Source of the DNA: Chondrosia reniformis
Taxonomy: Eukaryota > Porifera > Demospongiae > Chondrillida > Chondrillidae
Assembly (NCBI GenBank): GCA_947172415.1
Contig: OX359191.1
Span: 8,479,130 to 8,543,129 of the forward strand
DNA length: 64,000 nt
Direction: 5' to 3'
Part shown: positions 1 through 10,600 of the stretch, one piece after another
Position numbering within the stretch: the stretch's first letter is position 1
Layout: each line of letters begins with the position of its first letter
Program-made: the position numbers and the translations under genes
The notes under the pieces: model-generated
Seen by the model: the letters and a program-made list of their open reading frames with translations, nothing else
What the model was told of the DNA's origin: nothing
The model's database searches: none

Positions 1-12
1 TAGTTGAGGAGA

Positions 13-3000
13 ATGGCATACCCCAATCAATATCCCAGATACGGAGGTGGAGGGGGGCGTGGCAGAGGGAGGAGGACCCAGCCTCAGTAAGTCCTGCTAA
101 GCTACACTGTATATTGATGCTCTCAAACACTTCTTTTCTCTGCCTCATTTGCAGCATGGCCGCATTGCCTGTCCAACCTCAAGCACCAACTCCTATGGCT
201 AGACAGGTAACTACTATCTGTGTATACAGTCGCTGTTTTGATGACTTGTTACTTTTATGTATGATGTAAAGTTTAGAGATGTGGCTGCTTGTAAAGAGCC
301 CCCACCAGAATTGTTGAGTACTGATTTGTTGGGAATACTACGCAGAGGAGGTAGTTATACAGAGAGAAGAGACGCATTTGGTGGTGGCAAAATGGGAAGA
401 GTAAGTTTGTTAATGTATATTTAAATCTCTATGCATTTCTAGTTGTAATATCCATATGCAGATCTTGTATCGGAGAGGAGTGGATGTAAAGTGCTTGTTG
501 TATGACTCTCCATCTCTCTACTTTAGGGTGTTTCTGGAGGAAAGAGTAGCAACAGAGGAGGGAAAGAGTCACAACGTAAGGTCATTCAGCAGCCAGTGGT
601 AAGTGGATAGTCATTGATTTGAAGTTGGAATATTCTAAAACACACTAGGAACTCTGAATACTATGAGATAACATGCATTCAATTCCTTAATGTTCCTTTT
701 ACTGAAATGCAGTCTTGTTTAGTCTCTTTGGTTAAATGGAACATTTTTCTTGCAGTATAGTGAATTGAGAAAGTCTGAGAATGCCTGGAGGAGACCTGAA
801 GAGGTTTTGAAGGACTTGCCCGAGGAAGAGAAGGAGACACAGGTAATCACTTGTGTAACATTACCTATAGCAATGTACATACATACTTATATAGCTGTCC
901 ATTCTATGGGATACTTTAGGATCTGTATAGAAAGTTTCAAGCTATTTTGAATAAATTAACTCCACAAAAGTTCCAAAACTTAGCTGAACAAGCTAAAGAA
1001 CTCTCTAATAAGATGACAACTGAAGCAAGAATGATGGGATGTATAGAAAAGATATTTTTGGTATTCTTTATGATAGTTCCTTTTTACATGCATTTGAGGT
1101 ATGAATAGGTAGTTCCTACTTACAACCTGATATGTTTTCACTGTACATTCGTAGGCATTGGAGGAGCCTTTATATAGTGTTGCATATGCCAAACTCTGTC
1201 TCACCCTTGCACCAGTAAGTTTGCATTTGTGTTTTAATCTACTCTGTGCTGCTTTGCAATGTCAGCTATATGTTATATATGTATTCCCTTCCACAGTGTA
1301 AGGTGCAGGTTGGTGTAACAGAAGATGGAAACCCAAAGCTGAAGTCTTTCCGTGCACTCCTTCTGAGCAAATGTCAAGAAGAGTTTGAGAAAGACAAAAA
1401 AGAAGATGACGAATTGGAAGGACTTAAAAAGGCTATAGGAGAGTCAAAGACGGTAAGAAGTAAATTATGCAAGATTTTAAGAGATTGTTGTCATACATAA
1501 CTTATGTGTACACTTTCTTTCTCTAACCATTGTATTCCCAGGATGATGAACGGAAGCAGAGACAGGCAGAGTATACTCATGCTGAGTACAAGTCAAGACG
1601 CAGGTCTTTGGGAAATATCAGATTCATTGGAGAATTGTTTAAACTTAAAGTACGTAAGTGAAAACTTTTGTTCAGCAGGTATATTATGGATTTTGACTGA
1701 TAAATGATTGCTGAAGATACTGAATGTGTTATTACACTTGTAGCTTCTTTCTGAGGCAATTATGCATGAATGTATTCAGAGACTGCTAAAGTCAACATCT
1801 GACGAGGAATCACTGGAGTGCTTTGCCAAATTAATGTCCACTATAGGAAAGGAGTTGGACCATGACAAGGGCAAGGTAAAAGTTACAAAGTATTTTTATG
1901 TGACGATGACTATAAAGGATCTTATGATGTAATCTGCTTTTACCAGACCTGGATGTCAAAGTATTTTCTCAGAGTAGATCAAGTCATTGAAGGAAGGAAG
2001 GTTGGATCACGAGTTCGATTTATGTTGCAGGATTTAGTAGAACAGAAACAGGTATGTCACCTAGTGACAACCCATCCTAGTGACTTCTGATACACCTGAA
2101 AGTTACCATGGCAACTGATTTGTATGTATGTAGAACAATTGGGAACTAAGAAAGACAGCAACTGCTAACATGCCGACCACCATTGACAAGATCCATGCAG
2201 AGCAGAAGAAAAAGGATGAAGAGAGAGCACTGACTAGTCATTCTCACACAAGTAGTCGTGCAGGTATGGGTCAGCGAGGCGGAGATCAGCATCACACCAA
2301 GGGACCAGCAGATGACAGGAGACATGCACCGCCACCAGCTCCAGTTGACCCATCTCGAATCAATCTCCTGCTTAATCCTAAAGTAGGTCAACTTTTATTT
2401 TCAATACTAATGCTTCTTTGAAATGCATATGAGCATAATAGGTTTACTACTATCAATACTGATGATCTTCTTTTGTATTAGGATGGAAGAGACGTCAAAC
2501 AGAAGCTTCGCCCCTCACTTGGTCCTGTTTGGCAGAAAGGCAAAGGGTACATATAGATATATCCTATAAATTACACACTAACGCCAACTGTCTGTATAGG
2601 TTGTGTAATTCTGGTGAGATTGAGGATGCCACCCACTCTATTACCAAATGTCCCGTTTTTCACAATTTAAGATGTAAATTATTTAATGAGTGTAATATTA
2701 TTAACCCCTATTTTTATACTCTAAACAATATGCAGAAATGCCTCTATATCCTTTCATACCCTAATAAACAAATCACCAACTGTATTTATCTCATGTACTT
2801 GCAGCACAAATCAGTCACATAGCTTTACTCAACATATACTTTCATAAATGCATACAATTCACTCCCCCCCTCCTCTCCAATCTATCCAGTTCCAGTCAAT
2901 GTCTTTTACTGTGACTTATAAACCCTTGTGGTGTCTTTACTGATTTCAGTTTTGTATAGCATGTCACAATAATAAACAATCATTATGATTGTTATTATAT

Positions 3001-3672
3001 ACAGTGTGACTGTCACTCGCTTAATATACCATCGGATAATAGGCCAAACTGTTTATTATGCCACAATTTTCTGGTGCAAATTTCAGGAAAGTATACACTT
3101 ATTGTGCCAACTGCCAAATCTGCCATCCGCCATTTTTTTACATTAGTACTAGGTAACACTTGTTAGGCCAGAGCTTATCGACTGTTATTACAGAGAGATT
3201 CCAGGTGTTTGTTTTCAAGTGAAGATGGCTAGCAAGTGCAGAAGGACCTCGTAAGTATATACATAATACAGTCATTGTGTTATGTCTGTAGGGGTAAGAA
3301 ATCTGTTGGGCTAGCCCTTCTTGCTGGAAAGAGGTCATCTTCCCAGCCAGTTGATCCAAAGAAGGAACAACAGGACAGGGCTGCTGTAGCTAAGAAAATA
3401 GGCGGTCAGATACCCGAAAAGGATTCCACTCCAGTAGTAGCAGTTAGTGATGTCCTGTCAGAGGAAGCTGTGGAGAAGAAATCAGAAGCCATCATTGCAG
3501 AGCTGTGTTCTAGTAATGACTTTCAAGTTAGTAAGAGCTACGTATACTTTGGGGCATCTTTAGGGTGGCCTATTATCACAGTAGTACACTGACTACTTTT
3601 CTCTTTTAAAATTCCTTTCTCTAGGAAGCTCAGACTTGTGTTTTAGAATTGAGATCTCCTGGCAACTTATGA
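13..3672 (+). CDS. EIF4G: eIF4G-family translation initiation factor, MIF4G domain plus start of MA3 (5' end may lie outside window)
   Basis: Scaffold of the eIF4F cap-binding complex (family knowledge). Exons that join in phase: 13-86, 155-206, 272-400, 527-598, 756-842, 920-1060, 1155-1214, 1297-1452, 1542-1649, 1744-1875, 1947-2051, 2134-2382, 2482-2546, probably 3194-3250 (57 nt, in frame), 3292-3526, 3625-3672. Exons from 920 to 2382 encode the MIF4G domain, with motifs ILNKLTP, EEFEKDK, SLGNIRFIGELFKLK, EAIMHE and RIRF/RVRFMLQD-like; these fit eIF4G1/3 better than DAP5. Exon 3292-3526 starts an MA3 domain (EEAVEKKSEAIIAEL), but the last exon stops after 15 codons (SPGNL then TGA), so most of MA3 and any W2 domain are missing. 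No eIF4E-binding YxxxxL motif is visible; it may lie upstream. A TAG stands in frame just before the ATG at 13, unless that TAG is a splice acceptor. Confidence 0.82.
2549..3000 (+). mobile_element. 3' remnant of a non-LTR retrotransposon (LINE) inside the eIF4G intron
   Basis: An open stretch to a stop at about 2820 carries a C-x2-C ... H-x4-C array (LYRLCNSGEIEDATHSITKC). This is the usual C-terminal zinc-finger-like motif after the reverse transcriptase of many LINEs. An AT-rich tail follows, ending in an ATAATAAACAATCATTATGATTG-like stretch near 2970-2995, consistent with a LINE 3' UTR. It lies in the same orientation as the host gene and begins next to the splice donor at 2547. No reverse transcriptase core is present, so it is a 5'-truncated dead copy. 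Confidence 0.6.
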
Positions 3673-3949
3673 GACTTAATATATACGTACTTCCATCATA
3701 CTGATTAATCCTAACAAGGACACAACAGCTGTCTATGGCTCGACCACCTTTTTGAATAGCATGAGTAGGATGCAAAGGGGAGACTCTGGTTTCCATTTCA
3801 TAGACTTCTGTTCCACTGTTTGCTCATTGCACTCTTTAGTAGACATGTTTAACTTGATCAAATTTTAATTAATACATACATGTAGATTCTAGATGCGGCA
3901 TAATGCCTAGATACATAAATGGTTGTAATAGAGAGGTGGCTGCAATATA

Positions 3950-4135
3950 CAGATGGTCACTGATGAAGGGTGGAATTCCCAGAAATACAGTAGCTGTCTC
4001 TCCCAGTGGAGCTATAGAAGAAAGAAAAGAGAAGATAAAGATTCCTGTATCTTCATCCAAAGCTCTCACCAGGTTTAGTTTACTATAAGCTTTTTTATAG
4101 AGTAGGCATACGTAACATTAAAGAAATGGTATATT
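3950..4135 (+). repeat. Dispersed element, copy A
   Basis: Copy of an element seen five times in this window (also near 19474, 33061, 41384 and 44730). Shared blocks are CTGATGAAGGGTGGAATTCC at 3960, then CTTCATCCAAAGCTCTCACC and GGTTTAGTTTACTATAAGC. It lies between the eIF4G stop and the distal SLC66A1 last exon. Confidence 0.7.
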
Positions 4136-4216
4136 AAATATTTTATAAGTCATTAATACTCTATTAAAGTTATTGGGGAAACAATAACTTAATTGTATAA
4201 CTATCACACACAACTG

Positions 4217-4348
4217 CTAAGAGGTGTCCTTGTCTGTGTGGTTCAGGAGTGGTTCAGTGTCTTCTCCTTTTTGCTGTTGACAACCGCAATCACAAAGACT
4301 TCGCTTGAAGTCTTCTTTAGTGCCAAATACCCAAAACTGGACAAATAT
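4217..4348 (-). other. SLC66A1: Distal alternative last exon of the SLC66A1-like gene
   Basis: 44 codons including TAG. It starts after a GTAG acceptor in the same phase as the proximal copy, and encodes [18 protein letters not shown], a Cys-rich patch and TEPLL. Frame and motif are kept while flanks and the middle differ, which suggests it is still used. Confidence 0.7.
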
Positions 4349-7300
4349 CTACATTATATTTCTATTAAGGCAAATAATTAAATCCTTTCACATTTCAAAT
4401 TCACAACATATTTGATTGGAAATTATGCATTACATTCTAATATTGTGACAGTAAAATGGAAATTATAAATATTCCATCTGTTCTATACTTAAAGATTACA
4501 TTGTCTGTTAATTGAGAGTGGTTTGAGATGGAGCTAGAAGGGGCTCATTCTCATCTTGCTTTGTCTGACAACCGCAATCACACAAGCTCCTCTTAAAGTC
4601 TTCCTTAGTGCCAAATATGCAGAACTGCACAAATATCTACACATCCACTCATTAAGGACCACTGCATTCAGATAGATACCACCTGTCCATCAGGGGGTGC
4701 GGCTAATGGACCACCCGTCCATCAGGGGGTGTGGCTAATGGACCACCTGTCCATCAGGGGTGCGGCTAATGGACCACCTGGGGTGGGGCTAACAGACTAC
4801 CTACTAATATCCATCATCCAACCTAACGCGCACATACACTAGTGACTAATGGCATAATACTTTTCAGTGATTATTTTGCTTGTCACTAGTGACTATATAG
4901 TGTAACATGTCACTACAAGATTATGTGTAAGGATACAGTGAAGTCCAACATGAGAGTTCCAATGCTACAGAGGAATTGGTAAAATATAATAATGTCTGTC
5001 ACATGACTATCACATGATACTTTACTAACACTGAATGTAGTCACATGACTATCACATGATACTTTACTAACACTGAATGTAGTCACATGACTTGGTGAAT
5101 GAGTGAGCCATCAAGCTTACCTCCCCACTATCCAAGGCAGCTTTTGGAGTAAGAACCACCCAGCATCATAGTACAGGAATATCCCCAGGGAGTACGTGAC
5201 ATTTCCCATCACGGCAAAGAAGAACAACAAGATGGAGAGACCCTCCACAGAACGTCTTCGGAACTATTACAGTGCACAGAGAAACATATGTAATAAAATA
5301 ATAATTTCAGACAATGGTTTAATTGTTGTGAGCACGCAAAATCATTAAACTCACATTCTTAAAAATCTGTGGTAACCTGGATACCACATACAGAAATCCA
5401 GAGACGCATCCAATGACATAGCCAATAACATCCTCCAAATTCTAAATAAGCAGTAACAACAATGACTATCCCAGCTTGCTGACACAGGTCACACCTCCCA
5501 AAGAAGTGGGCATGTACTGTAAACTAATTATCAGTCGTTTAAGATGGCCGCTGGAGGCAATTCAGTATGTCATGGCAGGCACAGTCACATGTGCCCAGCA
5601 ATGGCATGTACAGATATGCACCAGCATTTTTTGAGTAATTTGGCCATTTTACCACACAGACTTGCATGAGGTGATAATCAAACCACAAGTCCCTACTATG
5701 TATCCCACTTTGCACCATTCAGTTGATGACTCACATTAACATTCACTACTGGAGGATCTGTAGTTGTTGACATGAGAGAGCGACTCCTGAATCCCATTTC
5801 TGATTTGGAATATTGGAGTTGAAAGTGAGCTATACTAACCATACTGACTCCAGCTAAACCAGTGAATGCTAAAGGAGCTATTATAGTTGGTATTACAGCA
5901 TATGATTTCTTTTTCTTCTGACATGCCTTAGTGCATTGAGCACAAGGAAGGAGTAATCCTACATAAGATGGACAGAGAGTGGGTGGATGGATGGATGGGC
6001 GGATGGATGGGTGGATGGTTGGGTGGATGGTTGGGTGGATGGGTGAATGGTTGGGTGGGTGGGTGGGTGGATGGATGGATGGGTGGGTGGGTGGGTGGAT
6101 GGATGGATGGGTGGGTGGGTGGGTGGATGGATGGATGGGTGGGTGGGTGGATGGAGGGATGGATGGGTGGGTGGGTGGATGGAGGGATGGATGGGTGGAT
6201 GGATGGGTGGATGGATGGGTGGATGGATGGGTGGATGGATGGGTGGATGGATGGGTGGATGGATGGGTGGGTGGATGGGTGGGTGGATGGATGGGTGGAT
6301 GGATGGGTGGGTGGATGGGTGGATGGATGGGTGGATGGATGGGTGGATGGATGGGTGGATGGATGGGTGGATGGATGGGTGGATGGATGGGTGGGTGGAT
6401 GGATGGGTGGGTGGATGGGTGGGTGGATGGGTGGATGGATGGGTGGATGGTATGTACCTTTCACTCCTTTATTCTTAATAGTATAGTAGAGCCATTGACC
6501 CATTAAAACACAGTCCATCAACACAAAATAACCGGCAGTGACCGTCTGTGATGCCACTTGATGAGTCAGTATAGCCCCTACAAGGTTGGTTACATCTCCT
6601 ACCACCCAAATAAGGAGAAACCAGAAGGAGAGAGCTTCGTCTGCCTTTCCAGTTCTGTAATTTGTTATTACTTGTCTGAAAATGGTCATAGATAAGATGA
6701 ATATGAAGAACAGTAGAAATGGAGCTTACAAGTACGTAAACATTTGTGTCCAATGGGGGAAAACACTTCATTATTGGTACGAGTGATACAAAACTCTAGG
6801 ACACAGGGGAACAATGTTTTGGGTTGAGATAAAAACATGTACTTGGCAAGGCAGTTATAGGTAAGTATCTTACATTAAAATGGATAAAGGTGCAAGATGT
6901 GCACAGCTACATAGAACATGTCATACAACTAATGACCCCTCTGCATTAGTTAACCGTAATGATGCAAGCAGGAATTTTTTGAGTCTCACTACAGGTCATT
7001 AACAACTTGCATCATCCTCACATCGACTGCAACCGCACACGCCAGCCAACACACAATACTCAATGTACATGACTCCACCTTTAACGAAAGGCTACAGGCA
7101 GTACTACACTGATTCCTAGCAACATTCAACGTGACCTAGTTACACATGTGAAATGTGACTATAGTCTCCTCACGGTGCCTGGGCGCAGAGCCAACAGAGA
7201 ATTGAGGTTAATCCAATTATAAAACTAGCCCATTGAAGAGGTGTCTCAATGCACTGTCCGAAAGCGTTTTCAATCCATTCTGGTCCACCTGAACATCCAG

Positions 7301-7352
7301 AGGATAAATTACTAAAGTTTGTAGTATTCTGAATCCAGGAGAGTAAATCCAT
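4217..7352 (-). CDS. SLC66A1: PQ-loop lysosomal cationic amino-acid exporter (SLC66A1/PQLC2-like) with two alternative last exons
   Basis: Seven-TM PQ-loop family; PQLC2 exports cationic amino acids from lysosomes (family knowledge). Exons on the minus strand: 7174-7352 (ATG at 7352), 6458-6675, 5845-5926, 5735-5799, 5355-5441, 5121-5263, a 28-nt microexon 4937-4964, then either 4508-4636 or 4217-4348. The first PQ motif (A-P-Q) spans intron 1; the second (RLPQIF) is in 5355-5441. [15 protein letters not shown] and [13 protein letters not shown] are typical TM motifs. Both last exons begin IFVQF, share [17 protein letters not shown] and end with an EPLL dileucine, the known type of lysosomal sorting signal in PQLC2. 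The donor of exon 2 is uncertain (GTACAT at 6457 or an earlier GTGAAA); phase favours the earlier one. Intron 2 carries a large minisatellite. Confidence 0.87.
4508..4636 (-). other. SLC66A1: Proximal alternative last exon of the SLC66A1-like gene
   Basis: 43 codons including TAA. It encodes [18 protein letters not shown], then CDCGC and NEPLLA. The 28-nt microexon 4937-4964 ([10 protein letters not shown] after joining) ends in phase 0 and can splice to this exon or the distal one. Confidence 0.78.
4672..4795. repeat. Short tandem repeat, about 31-bp unit, about 4 copies
   Basis: Unit contains GGACCACCTGTCCATCAGGG and GGTGCGGCTAAT. It lies in the intron before the proximal last exon of the SLC66A1-like gene. 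Confidence 0.8.
4993..5092. repeat. Tandem repeat, about 42-bp unit, 2 copies plus a partial
   Basis: Unit starts GTCACATGACTATCACATGA and ends in ACTGAATGTA. It lies about 28 nt downstream of the splice donor of exon 5121-5263 (minus strand). Confidence 0.8.
5970..6452 (-). repeat. (ACCCATCC)-type minisatellite in SLC66A1 intron 2
   Basis: About 480 bp of GGAT/GGGT tetramers on the plus strand. Read along the transcript it is C-rich (CATCCACCC). It starts only a few bases after the splice donor near 6457. The long open frames through it on both strands come from the repeat and are not genes. The same sequence, also C-rich in transcript sense, fills a CAMTA intron at 51813-52145. Confidence 0.95.
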
Positions 7353-7640
7353 GACTAAATACGATTAGGCTGACGAAATCAGTCTCTTTCATTACGTAAT
7401 AACCAAATCTGATTGGCTAATCCCCTACAGTCTCAAACTCATACACATGGTACATGTATAGACTCTACGTGTGTCTCCTCAATTTGACATGAAAACAAAT
7501 TTGAGTTAAATAATTAAGGGCAACCTTGGGGCTGCAACTAATGAGTGTAAAAGAAACTGAATTTCTGCTTCCTTGTGTCAAGTATATAAATTAAATGATA
7601 TTAGTTGTGATATTGAAAATGATATTTCTGTTTGATGAGG

Positions 7641-10600
7641 CTAAACTGCTATAGGCATATCACCAGTACACACGTCCTTTAGTGTCTCCAGTATTCTAAT
7701 CTGTTGTGTTGTCTGCTCCTCAGGTTGGGAGAGAGCATCTTCAAACTGTTCATCACTCTCCTCTTCCAACAGCAGGTGCATGTCTGCAAATGATACATGG
7801 AACACGTGTATATACATAACAACTAATCCTAATACATTATTGCAAATTACTTGTTCTCACAATTGCAGGCTAAATTCTAAGCAGTACCACAGCCTACATT
7901 TTTAATACATGTCTTTGGGCACTTATTCAGGATGGTCTAGCTAGACTAATCAAGAAGTGTATAATCACTGTAATATATACTTCTTCATCATAGCCTTTGC
8001 ATAGACCTCGGTGCAATTAATTCTCTTAGTCCATTCCATTCTATATAAGGTATCCATATGAATTAGCTCACTTTCAAAGGTAGGATCCTCAATTTTCTTG
8101 AACACTTCTTCCAAGAGCTCCCAAAGACAGTTTCCTTTGACAAAGTCATTGTCCACTAGATTGATTAAGAAATAGGTCTTCTCAAAGACTTCAATGATCT
8201 CCCTCGAGTGCGAATCTTTTGGATAGAGAGACCCCCAGTGCTGGTACCACAAATCAAAGGCCTCATCCTTTAGAGAAAGAGAGAGAACATTTTCCTTAAG
8301 CAATTAAAAATGAACTATTGCTAATGTTAATGAGCATAATTACTATAAAATGAGATTAAAAGAACTTTAGGAAGAATGCAAGTCGTGCAAACAGTGAATT
8401 AGGCCCACAAGCAGGTCTAGTAGCTGATTGATAAATGCCTGCATGTGGTACATGCCCTAAAGGAGTGGTAGACACAGTTAAGGAACGAGGAGACGCACCT
8501 TCCAAACAAGATAGCTAACAGGATCCACTACAGTTGGCTGTACAATCTCTTTGCCTGGAAACACTCCCCACGTGACTGCTATCGCCCGTTGTAAGCAGTT
8601 TGTAACATCACGGGACCCCTACATCCAGTAAATAGTTGTCTATTCTGCAATAATGTGACTGTGGATGGAGTGGGGTGACTGTGGATGGAGTGGGGCAGCT
8701 ATAGATGGAGTGGGGCAGCTGTGGATGGAGTGGGGCAGCTGTGGATGGAGTGGGGTGACTGTGGATGGAGTGGGGTGACTGTGGATGGAGTGGGGCAGCT
8801 GTGGATGGAGTGGGGCAGCTGTGGATGGAGTGGGGCGACTGTGGATGGAGTGGGGCAGCTGTGGATGGAGTGGGGCAGCTGTGGATGGAGTGGGGTGACT
8901 GTGGATGGAGTGGGGCGGTTGTGGATGGAGTGGGGCGGCTGTGGATGGAGTGGGGCGACTGTGGATGGAGTGGGGCGACTGTGGATGGAGTGGGGCAGCT
9001 GTGGATGGAGTGGGGCAGCTGTGGATGGAGTGGGGCGACTGTGGATGGAGTGGGGCGGTTGTGGATGGAGTGGGGCGACTGTGGATGGAGTGGGGCGACT
9101 GTGGATGGAGTGGGGCGACTGTGGATGGAGTGGGGCGACTGTGGATGGAGTGGGGCGACTGTGGATGGAGTGGGGCGACTGTGGATGGAGTGGGGCGACT
9201 GTGGATGGAGTGGGGCGACTGTGGATGGAGTGGGGCGACTGTGAAGTGACTTTCAAGAGGATACATCATTAGCTTACATTCTTGTTAATGATGTGATAGT
9301 TCACTTGTGGATACTTTGGAAGAATGTGCAGTAATCCTTGAACAAATTGAGGACTTGCAAAAAATTCCAAGTAGGCCTACAACACAAGTACAAGTAGATC
9401 ATCAAACAGCCAGCAGAACCACACCCCCTCCCCCCTCCCCCAATATACTACCTGACTATGAATACAATTAAATAGGTACATTATACTCGTAGCAGCTGTC
9501 AAAAGTATCCATTGCTAAATGTAATGATTAGAGAATGTACAAATGAACATATATAAATGTTTTCTCTACTGCTAATGACAAGGCTTACAACAAACAATAC
9601 CACATCAAAGCTTCTTCAACTATTCATTACATCCCACAGTAGCAAAGACAGATGTGCTATACACAGGTCTTGGAACACACCTTCTGATAGACATAACCGT
9701 CCTTAGGACCCCATCCATACACAGAGTGATCTGAGGGAGCACTATTAACATTTGGCTGACTGTTGATAGTGAGTATGCCCCTCTCGTTAAGCTTGGCTAG
9801 ATTTTCCAGTAAGGGGCCAGTCTCCAGAGCCAGCTCTTCCTCATTCCAGGGGAGTGCCTTCACCTTTCAATTGAAAACAAAAGTGAAAATATACACAATT
9901 ACTGTCTGGGAATTAAAAATAGGTGTATATGCAACTGAAAGTTATGCTTTAGTTACTCAAACCATATTTCCTGCAAATACTAAATCTTCACATTCAATAG
10001 ATACTGAAGGCTTGTAACATTTAACAGACACTCAGTAACCAGAGACAACCTACCTTCACTCCATGCTTATTAGATTCGCCAGTGATGTATAGTTTAAACA
10101 CTTCAAATACGTCCCTCTCACATGTAAGCTCCTCCCCCCACATCTTTCGTCGCACTTCTGGCTTCAACTTGCTCTTCAGGTAGAAGAGGTAATAGTCACT
10201 GAGCTCTCCAAAGGCAGGGCTGGAGGAGATCCCCCATCTGCCATTGGGAAATTCGTCCCAAGTTTTCGTGCGATGAATGTAGCTCTTTGGTCTGGAACTC
10301 CAGAATATTGGACGCACTTCCTCAGCTGAACGCTTGTGGTTGGCTGATAGTTTCCATGGTAATGGTTTCTGTATATTTTCACACCACAGTCCAACACCTT
10401 TGGCAATCTCACCAGTTGCCACTTCTCTGTTGAGAGTATAGAAATGGAGCCCATGGACCTATTGCAGAGATCGACTATTCAGCACATTGGTCTACACTGA
10501 CAGCGAAAGATCAGACTCACCACACCAGAGTCAAGAAGCTCTCTGCACATCTCAGTGGCATACTTTATCCCAAACTTCAGAATTGCCTCATCATCATCCT

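Noticed and set aside
2529-2822. LINE-like frame as a functional part of eIF4G
   Set aside because: The GTACAT donor at 2547 and the phase of the next exons place it in an intron, and its motif belongs to LINE C-termini.
5968-6506. Long open frames on both strands (Trp/Gly/Asp-rich and His/Pro-rich)
   Set aside because: They come from a tetranucleotide satellite inside an intron; every frame is open because the unit lacks stop codons.
8640-9272. Five overlapping long open frames
   Set aside because: 20-bp minisatellite in an MTHFR intron; exon phases on either side join without it.
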